Shown: positions 1 to 9,111 of the stretch, piece by piece
Layout: the number at the start of each line of letters is the position of its first letter
Numbering within the stretch: position 1 is the stretch's first letter
Assembly (NCBI RefSeq): GCF_016908015.1
Contig: NZ_JAFBDB010000005.1
Location: 186,001 to 250,000, forward strand
Reading direction: 5' to 3'
DNA length: 64,000 nucleotides
Origin: Clostridium pascui
GTDB taxonomy: Bacteria > Bacillota > Clostridia > Clostridiales > Clostridiaceae
Notes under the pieces: generated by a model
The model's database searches: none
The model's input: the letters and a program-made list of their open reading frames with translations, nothing else
What the model was told of the DNA's origin: nothing
Translations under genes and position numbers: made by a program

Positions 1-647
1 GGATCCACTGTTTGATAGTACATTCCAACCATTGTTCCAGCCACTGATGCAAGAGCTGAACCTATAAAAAATGTTAAGGATATTATCACATTTACATTAA
101 TGCCCATAAGCATTGAAGTTTCTGTATTTTGAGCAGTTGCTCTCATGGCCTTACCTATTTTAGTTTTATTTACAATAAACTGTAGGGCAGTCATTAAGAA
201 TATGCAAATACAAAATATAATTATTTGAAGGTAGGTGAGTTTTGCATTTCCTAAATTTATTCCCCCTAAATCTAAAATCATAGGAAAATTTTTTGTTTCA
301 GACCCCCATATCATCATGATAAAGTTCTGTAAAAATATAGATACACCTATGGTACTTATTAATGACGTAACCTTTGGTGCATCTTTTTTTCTTAGAGGAT
401 ATAACGCTATTTTATCAATTATTATTCCAAGTATTCCTGTAAGAAGTATACTTAATGTAAAGCTTAGAAAGAAATTCATATGAACTGAAGTTAAAAGCAT
501 TAGAGTTATAAATGCACCTGTCATATAAACAGAACCATGGGAAAAGTTAACTAATTCAAGTATTCCGAATACCATTGTGTATCCTATTGCAACTAGTGCA
601 TAGGTACTTCCTATTGTAAGTCCATTGATTAATTGTTGAAGTATCAT
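1..647 (-). CDS. livH: Branched-chain amino-acid ABC transporter permease LivH (partial)
   Basis: Inner-membrane permease of a LIV-type ABC importer for leucine, isoleucine and valine. The gene starts at ATG 647, preceded by a GGGGGAG ribosome site, and runs off the left edge, so only about 215 residues are visible. The N-terminus MILQQLINGLTIGSTYALVA is typical of LivH. Several hydrophobic helices follow, and residues 169-184 (RATAQNTETSMLMGIN) match the cytoplasmic EAA-like loop that contacts the ATPase. It lies 138 bp downstream of the binding-protein gene on the same strand, as in most liv operons; livM, livG and livF would be expected beyond the edge. Family assignment is firm; exact substrate is inferred. 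Confidence 0.93.
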   Translation of the reverse strand, partial: MILQQLINGLTIGSTYALVAIGYTMVFGILELVNFSHGSVYMTGAFITLMLLTSVHMNFFLSFTLSILLTGILGIIIDKIALYPLRKKDAPKVTSLISTIGVSIFLQNFIMMIWGSETKNFPMILDLGGINLGNAKLTYLQIIIFCICIFLMTALQFIVNKTKIGKAMRATAQNTETSMLMGINVNVIISLTFFIGSALASVAGTMVGMYYQTVD

Positions 648-660
648 CTACACTCCCCCA

Positions 661-785
661 TCACTTAGTGCTATCGCATAAGAAGATACCAGGAATTAGG
701 TACAAGGAAGTACATAGATTTGCACAAGCAAAATTACATCCATTTCTAGCTCCTAACTCCTTTATCCTATTTCCTAATTTTTAAG
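661..785. repeat. Imperfect foldback tract between livJ and livH
   Basis: The 138-bp gap inside the liv operon holds short purine-rich words (AGGAATTAGG, ACAAGGA) on one side and their near-complements (CTCCTAACTCCT, TTTCCTAATT) on the other. The tract can therefore fold on itself, though not perfectly. It could be an operonic attenuating or stabilising hairpin, or a decayed dispersed repeat. A tract of similar style but different sequence lies at 8415-8545. Confidence 0.4.
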
Positions 786-1952
786 TTATTTTTTAGTATC
801 AACTAGATTAAACTTTCCATCTTTTACTTGTAAAAGCACCATAGTCTTTATTACATCTCTATTTTCATTGAAGTTAGTAATACCAGTAATTCCATCATAG
901 TCTTTTATATTTTGAAGAGCATCTCTTAATTTTGCTCTGTCCGATCCTGATACTTTTAAAGATTCAGAAATCATTCCTAGTGAGTCGTATGCTTGCGCTG
1001 CAAACTGATCTGCATCTGATCCATAAGTAGTTTTAAACTTTGTTAAGAAACCCTTAACCTTTTCACTTGGATCTCCTGGGAAGAAATTACTTGTAAGATA
1101 CATTCCTTCTACTGATTTTCCTGCAAGCTTTATTAGTTGTTCGTTGTTTAATGAGCTTGTTCCAATCATCTGAATATCATAATTAAGTTGTTTTATTTGT
1201 TGAGTTATCATACCTGCTTCTGAATACATAGCTGCTAAAAATAATATATCTGGGTTTGTTCCTCTAATTTTAGTTATAGTAGGTGTAAAGTCCTTTGTTT
1301 GTCCCCCTATAAATGTTTCTTCTGCAACTATCTTGCCGCCAAACTTTTCAACCCCTTGTTTAAAGTAATCCTTTGCAGTAATTCCCCAGTCATTGTTTAT
1401 ATATATTATTGCTACATTCTTTTTACCTAAGAATTTCACAGCATATTCTGCAGCAATAGGGCCTTCAATTTCTTGGGTATTTACATTTCTAAACATGTAA
1501 GTTCCTTGTTTGGTAAATTGAGGATGTGAAGATGTAGGAGACAGCTGAACTATTCCAGCCTTTTGATATATTGGTGCTCCTGCTAGGCATGCGGTACTTG
1601 CAAAGTTACCTACGACAGCTAAATAATCCTTATTAGAAGCTATCTTTTGAGCAATATTTGCAGCCTCCTTAGGATCATTCTTGTCATCTAACATTTCTAG
1701 TTTTATTTTTACCCCATTAACTCCACCTGCATCATTAATTTCTTTAGCTTTCATTTCAGTTCCTCTTTTGAAAGCTTCCCCATACTGTGCATAATCACCT
1801 GTCATTGGGCCTACTACAGCTATTTTATACTCTGACACCTTAGACTCTTGCTTTCCACCTTGATCCTTATTTCCTCCACATCCCGTAAGCACTACTGAGG
1901 TTATAATCGTCATCGCTGCAGCAATAGCTAATATTCTTTTAGTTCTTTTCAT
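786..1952 (-). CDS. livJ: Branched-chain amino-acid ABC transporter substrate-binding lipoprotein
   Basis: Extracellular, lipid-anchored receptor of the LIV importer. I take ATG 1952 as the start (388 aa) because GAGGG sits 5 nt upstream. An upstream in-frame GTG at 1964 has only a very closely spaced site. The N-terminus has a Lys/Arg-rich end, a hydrophobic stretch and a lipobox LTGC with Cys25, giving a lipoprotein. The mature part reads as a type I periplasmic-binding fold (IAVVGPMTGDYAQYGE, then DDKNDPKEAANIAQKI), standard for LivJ/LivK in length and order. It is followed on the same strand by livH. Ligand preference among branched-chain or other amino acids cannot be read from sequence. 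Confidence 0.93.
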   Translation of the reverse strand: MKRTKRILAIAAAMTIITSVVLTGCGGNKDQGGKQESKVSEYKIAVVGPMTGDYAQYGEAFKRGTEMKAKEINDAGGVNGVKIKLEMLDDKNDPKEAANIAQKIASNKDYLAVVGNFASTACLAGAPIYQKAGIVQLSPTSSHPQFTKQGTYMFRNVNTQEIEGPIAAEYAVKFLGKKNVAIIYINNDWGITAKDYFKQGVEKFGGKIVAEETFIGGQTKDFTPTITKIRGTNPDILFLAAMYSEAGMITQQIKQLNYDIQMIGTSSLNNEQLIKLAGKSVEGMYLTSNFFPGDPSEKVKGFLTKFKTTYGSDADQFAAQAYDSLGMISESLKVSGSDRAKLRDALQNIKDYDGITGITNFNENRDVIKTMVLLQVKDGKFNLVDTKK

Positions 1953-2251
1953 AAATACCCTCACTTTCCTTATTAATTATTTTTCTAAAACTACAATTAA
2001 ATATAAAAACTATTTCTCTCTATCTTTTTCGTGCACCCCCTAAATATAAACCCTATTTAAAAAATAATATGAAACTTTATATAATTTTATGATTACTACA
2101 TTAATTCTTGCTTGTTTTATCTACCCTATTTTTAAATTTATATATAATTAGTAATCTTTTATTATATTAAAAACCACTATAAGCATACTATATAAAAAAT
2201 AGACTATTAATAAAGTAATAAAATATTTAAGAAGAAGGGAGAAGATTTAAT

Positions 2252-3367
2252 ATGATAATTGGATTACCTAAAGAAATAAAAAATAATGAAAATAGAGTTG
2301 CACTAACACCTTCTGGTGTAGGCATATTAGTTAAGAATGGTCATACTGTTTTAGTAGAGACCTCTGCTGGTGTAGGCAGTGGTTTTGAAGATGACCATTA
2401 TATCTCATCAGGTGCTGAAATACTATGTGATAAAAAACAACTGTTTGATAACTCAGATATCATTGTTAAAGTAAAAGAACCACTTGATAGCGAATATAAC
2501 CTTTTTAAAGAAGGCCAAAGTCTTTTCACCTATCTTCACTTAGCTCCAAATCCAATACTTACAAAAGCTTTATTAGATAAAAAAATTACAGGCATAGCTT
2601 ATGAAACCGTTCAGTTAAGCAATGGCTTTTTACCTCTTCTAGTTCCTATGAGTGAGGTAGCAGGAAGGATGTCAATTCAGATAGGAGCGAATTTACTTCA
2701 AAAATATAATGGTGGAATGGGAATACTTCTTGGTGGTACAACAGGAGTAGCTCCTGCGGAAATAGTTATAATTGGTGGTGGAGTTGTGGGAACTAATGCC
2801 GCAAAGATGGCCATAGGTATTGGTGCCAGAGTAACAGTTCTTGATATAAACAGCCACCGCTTATCTTACCTTAGTGATATATTTGGCAGCAGAATTACTA
2901 CTTTAATGTTTAATGAATACAATTTAGCCAATGTAATAAAGAATGCAGATCTATTGATAGGTGCAGTTCTTGTCGCTGGAGCCAGTGCGCCAAAAACAGT
3001 AACAGAAGAACTGGTAAAAGCCATGAAGAATGGCTCTGTAATTGTAGATGTGGCCATAGATCAAGGAGGTTCCATTGAAACAATTGATAGAGTCACTACA
3101 CACGATAATCCTTCTTATGAAAAACATGGTGTTATTCATTATTCTGTAGCTAATATGCCTGGAGCCGTTCCTAGAACATCTACCTTAGCGCTGGAGTCCG
3201 CAACTCTTCCTTATTTAGTTCAGATAGCAAATAAAGGATTAAAAAAGAGTTTATTAGAAGATTCCTCTTTATTATTAGGCTTAAATACTTATAATGGATA
3301 TATAACAAGTAAACCAGTAGCAGATAGTCTTAAAATGAAATATACAGATCCATTGTCATTATTATAA
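2252..3367 (+). CDS. ald: Alanine dehydrogenase
   Basis: NAD-dependent enzyme that interconverts L-alanine and pyruvate plus ammonia in the cytoplasm. The 371-aa length is typical. The N-terminal [20 protein letters not shown] is a family signature. The substrate-site KVKEP and YLHLAP segments are present, and the Rossmann motif [11 protein letters not shown] lies near residue 175. Start ATG 2252 follows a GGGAG site. The gene is transcribed divergently from livJ across a 299-bp AT-rich gap and ends in a clear hairpin terminator. Its position next to an amino-acid importer fits amino-acid catabolism, but shared regulation is not shown. Confidence 0.96.
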   Translation: MIIGLPKEIKNNENRVALTPSGVGILVKNGHTVLVETSAGVGSGFEDDHYISSGAEILCDKKQLFDNSDIIVKVKEPLDSEYNLFKEGQSLFTYLHLAPNPILTKALLDKKITGIAYETVQLSNGFLPLLVPMSEVAGRMSIQIGANLLQKYNGGMGILLGGTTGVAPAEIVIIGGGVVGTNAAKMAIGIGARVTVLDINSHRLSYLSDIFGSRITTLMFNEYNLANVIKNADLLIGAVLVAGASAPKTVTEELVKAMKNGSVIVDVAIDQGGSIETIDRVTTHDNPSYEKHGVIHYSVANMPGAVPRTSTLALESATLPYLVQIANKGLKKSLLEDSSLLLGLNTYNGYITSKPVADSLKMKYTDPLSLL

Positions 3368-3372
3368 TTTTA

Positions 3373-3403
3373 AAAGCCATGTATTTTATAGATACATGGC
3401 TTT
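3373..3403. terminator. Terminator after ald
   Basis: A 12-bp perfect stem (AAAGCCATGTAT / ATACATGGCTTT) begins a few bases after the ald stop codon. It lies between the convergent ald and parC genes; the A/T-rich edges on both sides suggest it can act in both directions. Confidence 0.75.
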
Positions 3404-3488
3404 ATAATTAATCTGAAAAATTTATATATTAAATTACCGAGTTTTAACGTATGAAAGTAAATTTTCTTTTTATCAACTAGTCAAAGCT

Positions 3489-6359
3489 TTACTCACAGCT
3501 TTTTAAAGTATCTCCCATAACAAGCAGCATGATATTATTTCCCCTACCTGCTCTATTTTGCGGTTTTGTAGAGGCTATATCTAATTTCGTTTCATTTTCA
3601 TGCTTAGATATTAATTGTAATTCCTGCAACTCGTCATCTATCACAGCTCCAAATAAAACTTCATCATCATCTTTTAAACTTATACCTGTAACTCCAGAAG
3701 CAACTCTCCCCATAGGGCTTACAGATTCTTTATCAAATCTTATACACATAGCTCTTTTAGTTATTATTATAATATCATTTTTTTCATCAGAACTAGCAAA
3801 ATCTATAGCTAATAGTGCATCATCTTCTGACTTAAATTTATATGTAGTAGTTATGCTATAATCTTGGTTAAACTCCTGCAAAGAAGTTTTCTTTATTAGC
3901 CCATTTTTAGTAAAGAAGAAGACCTCATCAAACTTTGTTTTTGAACTTAGAGCTATCACATTTAAAATATTTACCTCTTTCAAATTAATCTGCATCATTT
4001 CAAGCAGGTTTATGGATTTATCTGGTATATTTTCAAGCATAAAAGCTGGTATTCTGATAACTTCTCCATTACTTAAAAATAAAAGAATTTTATCTAAAGA
4101 GTTAGTACTTATTTTAAAATCATACTTTTTAATTCCATTCTTAAACTCTCTTAAATTACCATCCTTACCTAACAGCAATTGGAAACTTTTAAATTCATAG
4201 TTTTCTACAACTTCTATTTCAACTACTTCATCTTGAGGACTTAAGTTAAACATTTGCTGAGGCAGTATATTTCTATCCACTTCCTCAAGCTTTGGCTCTT
4301 CTAATGTAAAGTTAAGCCCTAAGCTGGTTTTGACATGGATAAACTGTTCTTCCCTATATCTATCTATTAAGTACGTCTTAATTAATTTGTCCTCATTTTT
4401 AAGTTTAAGCGCCATAAGTTTAGTGTAATTTGTACTAAATTTATCTAATGGAGTCTTTTTAATTCCTCCTGTAGAAGTGATAAACATTATATCCTTTTGA
4501 TAAGCAAAATTATCTATTCCATAAGCATCGATTATCTTTTCTTCTTCTAAATTTATTCCCTTTATGATGTCATCTATCTTTTCACCTTTTTCTTTCCACT
4601 TCATTTCAGGAAGAGCTATAGTTCTTATTTGATACATATTTCCTTTATCCGTAAACACTATAAGAGTATCCCTTGTATTCACAAATATTAAGAACTTATT
4701 ATAATCTCCTTCTCTATACTCAATTTCATCCACATCAGTATTTGAACGATTATAGGTTTTAAGGGGAACTCTTTTTATAAAACCTTCATTAGATAAGGTA
4801 ATTACTACGTCTTCTTCTACTATTATTTCTTCTATATCAATTTTGGCCTCTTCATCATCTTCTACTAAACTTGTTTTTCTATCATTTCCATACTTATCTC
4901 TTATTTCAATAAGCTCTTCTTTTACTACACTTAAAAGTTCTTTTTCACTTTCTAGTATTTTCTTTAACTTTTTAATTTTTTTGTCAAGCTCTTTATATTC
5001 TTTTTCAAAAGCTGTTATTTCAAGCCCTGTAAGTCTATAAAGCATAAGTTCAAGTATAGCTTCAGCTTGAATATCTGTGAACTGAAATTTATCTATAAGA
5101 TTTTTTTGTGCATCTTTTTTAGACTTGGATGCTCTTATAGTCTCAATAATTTGATCCATTATACCTATTGCTTTAATAAAACCTTCTACTATATGAAACC
5201 TTTTTTCCGCTATTTCAAGTTCTCTCTTAGTTCTTCTTGTTATTACATCCTTTTGGTGGTTTACATAGTGATTTATTATACTTTTAAGCCCTAATGTTTC
5301 TGGCTTTCCATTTGCTAATGCTACCATATTAAAACTTAAATTACTTTGCATATCTGTTTTTTTATAAAGATATTTTAGAACCTTTTCTGCCATATCTTCA
5401 TCTATAGATTTCTTAAATTCTATAACAGATCTTATTCCTGTTCTATCTGACTCATCCCTTATATCACTAATAGGCTCTAGTGCCTTTGAATGTCTTTTAT
5501 CAGCAGTCATAATAGATATGGTTTCCAAAAGCTTTGCTTTATTTTTTCTATATGGAAACTCTGTTATAACTATTCCAAGTCTTCCATTTTCAAGTCTTTC
5601 AATTTTTGCCTTTACTCTTAAAGTTACCTTTCCAGTACCTGTTTCATATGCACTTTCTAATGAATTTTTACCTATTAGTATACCGCCAGTAGGCAAATCT
5701 GGTCCTTTTATATACTTCATAAGCCCTTTAGTATCTATATTTGTATCATCTATGTAAGCTAAAGTACCATCTATAACTTCTTTTAAATTATGAGGTGGAA
5801 TGTTAGTTGCAAGTCCTACAGCTATTCCAAAGGTTCCATTTACAAGAAGGTTTGGATATCTTGCTGGAAGCACTTCTGGTTCTTTTTCTGAATTCGAATA
5901 GTTATCCACCATGTTTACTACATCTTTATCTATATCTTTTATCATTTCCATGGCAATACTTGTCATTCTTGCCTCAGTGTATCTCATTGCCGCTGCACTG
6001 TCTCCATCTTGAGATCCCCAATTACCATGTCCATCAATTAGTGGTTCTCTTGTTGCAAAATCTTGAGCAAGGATAACCATAGCATCATAAACTGAGGTGT
6101 CTCCATGCGGGTGATACTTACCTAAAATATCTCCAACAATTCTTGCTGATTTATAATAAGGCTTATCAGGGAATGCTGAAAGCTTGTATGCCCCATATAT
6201 TATTCTTCTATGTACAGGCTTCAATCCATCACGCACGTCAGGCAATGCTCTATCCTTTGCAACTTCCACAGCATAAGGAAGGTAGTTATCTGGCATAGCT
6301 TCTTCAAGCGGCGCATTAATTATATTATTATCCTTAGGAATATCTATCTTTTTTGCCAT
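3489..6359 (-). CDS. parC: Type II topoisomerase subunit A, probably topoisomerase IV ParC
   Basis: DNA breakage-reunion subunit that works with the upstream ParE to decatenate or relax DNA. The preferred start is ATG 6359 (956 aa), because AGGAGG is correctly spaced for it while the upstream ATG 6365 abuts that site. In 6365 numbering Tyr129 of AAAMRYTEAR is the catalytic tyrosine, and HPHGDTSVYD carries Thr90 and Asp94 at the quinolone-determining positions. The C-terminal third is a GyrA/ParC-type beta-pinwheel, ending with a GyrA-box-like QNRAGRG. ParE ends 11 bp before this start, so the two form an operon. Clostridia usually carry gyrBA near dnaA plus a second pair like this; GyrA cannot be excluded without the rest of the genome. 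Confidence 0.88.
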   Translation of the reverse strand: MAKKIDIPKDNNIINAPLEEAMPDNYLPYAVEVAKDRALPDVRDGLKPVHRRIIYGAYKLSAFPDKPYYKSARIVGDILGKYHPHGDTSVYDAMVILAQDFATREPLIDGHGNWGSQDGDSAAAMRYTEARMTSIAMEMIKDIDKDVVNMVDNYSNSEKEPEVLPARYPNLLVNGTFGIAVGLATNIPPHNLKEVIDGTLAYIDDTNIDTKGLMKYIKGPDLPTGGILIGKNSLESAYETGTGKVTLRVKAKIERLENGRLGIVITEFPYRKNKAKLLETISIMTADKRHSKALEPISDIRDESDRTGIRSVIEFKKSIDEDMAEKVLKYLYKKTDMQSNLSFNMVALANGKPETLGLKSIINHYVNHQKDVITRRTKRELEIAEKRFHIVEGFIKAIGIMDQIIETIRASKSKKDAQKNLIDKFQFTDIQAEAILELMLYRLTGLEITAFEKEYKELDKKIKKLKKILESEKELLSVVKEELIEIRDKYGNDRKTSLVEDDEEAKIDIEEIIVEEDVVITLSNEGFIKRVPLKTYNRSNTDVDEIEYREGDYNKFLIFVNTRDTLIVFTDKGNMYQIRTIALPEMKWKEKGEKIDDIIKGINLEEEKIIDAYGIDNFAYQKDIMFITSTGGIKKTPLDKFSTNYTKLMALKLKNEDKLIKTYLIDRYREEQFIHVKTSLGLNFTLEEPKLEEVDRNILPQQMFNLSPQDEVVEIEVVENYEFKSFQLLLGKDGNLREFKNGIKKYDFKISTNSLDKILLFLSNGEVIRIPAFMLENIPDKSINLLEMMQINLKEVNILNVIALSSKTKFDEVFFFTKNGLIKKTSLQEFNQDYSITTTYKFKSEDDALLAIDFASSDEKNDIIIITKRAMCIRFDKESVSPMGRVASGVTGISLKDDDEVLFGAVIDDELQELQLISKHENETKLDIASTKPQNRAGRGNNIMLLVMGDTLKSCE

Positions 6360-6370
6360 ACTCATCCCTC

Positions 6371-8326
6371 CTAAAATTCTGCGTACTTATACATATAATT
6401 TTTTCTAGGTTCTACCACATCCCCCATAAGTAAAGACACCATTTTTTCAGCCTTTGCAGCATCTTCTATGGTAATTCTTTGAAGCGTTCTTGTTTCAGGG
6501 TTTAATGTAGTCTCCCAAAGCTGATCTGGGTTCATTTCTCCAAGTCCCTTATATCTTTGAAGTAAATATCCCTTTCCAACTTCTTTTTTAACTTGTTCCA
6601 GTTCTTCATTACTATATGCATATTTTACTATGCTTTTCCCCCTGCTTTCCTTATATACCTTATACAACGGTGGCATAGCCATATAAAGATGTCCATTTGC
6701 AATTAAAGGCTTCATGTATCTATATATATATGTCATCCATAGTGTTCGAATATGATACCCGTCCACATCCGCATCTGACATTATTATTATCTTGTTATAC
6801 TTTAAATCTTCTTCTTTGTAATTATCTAGTACACCTGTACCTATAGCTATATTAAACATTTTAAGCTCTTCACTACTTAATACATTTTCAAGCTTTTGCT
6901 TTTCTGTATTCATTATTTTACCCTTAGAGGGCATGATAGTTTGAAATCTCCTATCCCTGGCTTGCTTTGCAGATCCTCCTGCTGAGTCTCCCTCAACCAC
7001 TATAAATTCTGTAAAAGAAGGATCCTTTAAAGTGCATACAGCAACTTTACCTGCCAGTGGTGCTGTACCTCTTCCTATCTTTTTCTTCTCTGCTTCATTT
7101 ATTTTTTTAATTTTTTCTCTTCTAGATGCTGCTTCTATAGCATTATTTATCATAATAGATGCAACATCTTTATTATCCTCTATCCACTCGGAAAATTTAG
7201 TATAGGTTAAATCGTTCATCATGGTATAGGCTTCATTATTACCTAATTTAGTTTTAGTTTGCCCTTCAAACACAGGATTTGAAATTTTTATTCTTATAAT
7301 CGCAGTCATTCCTTCTCTTAGGTCGTCTCCCTCAAATTCCTTATCCTTTTCTTTAAGTAAATTAAGCTTTTTAGCCCATTCTTTAAATGCTCTTGTCATG
7401 CCTGTTTTAAATCCAGTCTCATGGGTTCCTGCTTCTGTAGTTGGAATGTTATTTACGTAACTTGCTATGTTTTCTGTAGTAGAATCCGTAAATTGAATGC
7501 ACACTTCCCCATACATATTAAGGCCATTTACTTCCCTTTCGCCTTCAAATAATATAGGTGGATTGTGAAGGACAGTTTTACTTTCATTTAGGTAATCCAT
7601 AAAATCCAAAAGTCCTCTTTCAGAGTGATATACCTTTTCTATTACTTCTTCTTTCCTATTATCGACGAATTTTAAAGTTATTCCTTTATTTTGAAAAGCT
7701 AACTCTTGAAGCCTTTGATCTATTACATCAAACTTAAATTCTGTAGTTGAAAACACTTCTTTATCTGCTAAGAATGTAATTTTAGTACCTGTTTCCTTCG
7801 TACTTCCTATTACTTCAAGCTTGGTTACAGCTGTTCCTGGCATTTTTCTTTTTGATTGTTTGTCATAAGCATATTCAAATCTTTGTTTATATATATTTCC
7901 ATTTTGTTTCACTTCAACTTCAAGCCACTCTGAAAGCGCATTTACTACGGATGCTCCAACACCATGAAGTCCTCCTGAAGTTTTATATATAGAATTATTA
8001 AATTTACCTCCTGTATGAAGCTCCGTAAATACCATTTCCACTCCAGACTTCTTCTTAACAGGGTGAATTCCTGTAGGTATTCCTCTTCCATTATCCAGAA
8101 CACTAACAGTTTTATCTTTATTTAAAGTAATTATTGCTGTATCTCCATACCCATTTGATATTTCATCAATGGCATTATCTAAAATTTCCCATATGCAATG
8201 ATGTAATCCCTTTGTTCCTGTAGATCCTATATACATTCCTGGTCTCACACGAACAGGCTCTAGTTTTTCAAGTGAGGTAAGGGCTGTGACATCATATACT
8301 GAAGTATTTTCTATATTTTTTTCCAC
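6371..8326 (-). CDS. parE: Type II topoisomerase ATPase subunit, probably ParE
   Basis: ATPase and TOPRIM subunit of topoisomerase IV (or gyrase). 651 aa. A Bergerat-fold ATP site is visible in order: EILDNAIDE, DNGRGIPTGIHP, then GGLHGVGASVVNA. The transducer domain follows, then the TOPRIM motif EGDSAGGSAKQ and a later DADVDG metal motif. The start is a GTG at 8326, preceded by GGGGGA at good spacing. It is the first gene of the parE-parC operon. The adjacent 3' partner and the gyrase-like length support a heterotetrameric enzyme; ParE versus GyrB identity is inferred from gene pairing and not from a decisive residue. Confidence 0.88.
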   Translation of the reverse strand: MEKNIENTSVYDVTALTSLEKLEPVRVRPGMYIGSTGTKGLHHCIWEILDNAIDEISNGYGDTAIITLNKDKTVSVLDNGRGIPTGIHPVKKKSGVEMVFTELHTGGKFNNSIYKTSGGLHGVGASVVNALSEWLEVEVKQNGNIYKQRFEYAYDKQSKRKMPGTAVTKLEVIGSTKETGTKITFLADKEVFSTTEFKFDVIDQRLQELAFQNKGITLKFVDNRKEEVIEKVYHSERGLLDFMDYLNESKTVLHNPPILFEGEREVNGLNMYGEVCIQFTDSTTENIASYVNNIPTTEAGTHETGFKTGMTRAFKEWAKKLNLLKEKDKEFEGDDLREGMTAIIRIKISNPVFEGQTKTKLGNNEAYTMMNDLTYTKFSEWIEDNKDVASIMINNAIEAASRREKIKKINEAEKKKIGRGTAPLAGKVAVCTLKDPSFTEFIVVEGDSAGGSAKQARDRRFQTIMPSKGKIMNTEKQKLENVLSSEELKMFNIAIGTGVLDNYKEEDLKYNKIIIMSDADVDGYHIRTLWMTYIYRYMKPLIANGHLYMAMPPLYKVYKESRGKSIVKYAYSNEELEQVKKEVGKGYLLQRYKGLGEMNPDQLWETTLNPETRTLQRITIEDAAKAEKMVSLLMGDVVEPRKNYMYKYAEF

Positions 8327-8414
8327 GTTAATTCCCCCTTGTCACGTCTCAAGTTTAGATTATATCAAAATTTTAAAAATAAAACAAACGTTCCCATTAA
8401 AAATGCAAAGCATT

Positions 8415-8545
8415 TTCTAGTTATCAGTCACCAGAATCCAGCAATCAGTTTGCTAATAGCCAGTAACCAATAAAATTTGATTTTGTTATGTAAAATCTTC
8501 ATAACTGGCTGCTGGCTACTGCATACTAGTTACTGACTAATTATC
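8415..8545. repeat. Imperfect foldback tract of CAGT/AGTTA/CTGGCT words
   Basis: About 130 bp made of repeated short words: AGTCACCAG, AGCCAGTAACC on the left, and ACTGGCTGCTGGCT, AGTTACTGACT on the right. The two sides are roughly inverse complements, giving an imperfect hairpin. It lies between the HesB-like gene and parE, both on the minus strand, so it could be a 3' end structure for the former. No protein is encoded. Confidence 0.4.
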
Positions 8546-8565
8546 ACTAAAATTGTTGTGTAACT

Positions 8566-8838
8566 TTAACAGTTAATATTTCTTCTTACTCTATATCCAT
8601 AGGCAATTTTTAATATTTCTGCATTTTCCAAGAGATAAGATATATCTTCTGATGCTGCAAATTTCACTCTATTTACCTCATAAATCTCATCATCTTCTCT
8701 TTGCTCATCCAGAGCAACTCCAAGACTTGGACCTCCTCAGCCATAGCCTGAAATTTTAATTCTCACCACTTCACTGTTTGATTTTTCTAAGTCTAGTTTA
8801 AGTGCATTTAAAACTTCTTCTGATGCCGATATTTTCAT
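8566..8838 (-). CDS. HesB/IscA-like selenoprotein with in-frame UGA
   Basis: A 90-residue protein read through a UGA at codon 34 (bases 8737-8739). Start ATG 8838 has GGGGTGAG upstream; the terminal stop is TAA at 8566-8568. Translation begins MKISASEEVLNALK, reaches RIKISGYG, then UGA, then GGPSLGVALDE, and stays in frame to RRNINC. HesB/IscA-family proteins (iron-sulfur biogenesis or related thiol chemistry) have a conserved Cys exactly where this UGA falls (GxGCGGP). HesB-like selenoproteins with Sec here are a described clostridial family. Foldable sequence with a G-led loop follows the UGA at the distance expected for a bacterial SECIS. The mnmH gene at 57.5 kb independently suggests selenium use. 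The alternative is a Cys-to-stop pseudogene; the intact downstream frame argues against it. Confidence 0.86.
8709..8731 (-). promoter_or_regulatory. Candidate bacterial SECIS element
   Basis: Hand folding downstream of the UGA gives two overlapping hairpins. One has stem UUGGA/UCUGG (with wobble pairs) and loop GUUGC starting about 18 nt after the UGA. The other has stem UCCAA/UUGGA with loop GUC at about 10 nt. The first has the G-then-U apical loop and spacing expected for SelB recognition. Neither was computed with a folding program. Confidence 0.55.
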
Positions 8839-9066
8839 AATCTCACCCCAACTTTGTAGTTAGTATCTAATAATTAATATTTAAAACTATACTAATATTT
8901 TAAGTTTTATTTGAGTTTTTATACTTTATTTAAAAACAGTAACTAGAACTGACGGCGTAAAATACTAATTGATAAACTTTATAACTATTTTTCATATCAA
9001 ATGAAATTTATTATTTAGGGTCGTCCTTCTATTTTCACAATTACTTAAAATTTGCATATAAAAATA

Positions 9067-9090
9067 CTAGGGAACTTAATTATTTCCTAG
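9067..9090 (+). other. Leader hairpin before the 9.1-kb gene
   Basis: CTAGGGAA and TTTCCTAG can pair as an 8-bp stem ending just before the AAAGGAGG ribosome site of the next gene. It could modulate translation or mark a transcript 5' end. The rest of 8839-9066 is AT-rich with no gene seen. Confidence 0.35.
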
Positions 9091-9111
9091 TAAGGAAAGG
9101 AGGCGAAATTT

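Noticed and set aside
1-6. GGATCC (BamHI site) at the very start as a cloning artefact
   Set aside because: A six-base match at an arbitrary window edge is not evidence; livH reads smoothly up to the edge.
3529-6076. Several plus-strand ORFs opposite parC
   Set aside because: They are antisense shadows of a long, well-supported gene, with low-complexity Ser/Leu/Phe-rich translations.
8737-8739. Reading the HesB-like gene as a nonsense-mutated pseudogene
   Set aside because: The only stop is UGA, at the exact conserved Cys position, and the downstream frame is intact. Family precedent for Sec is strong.
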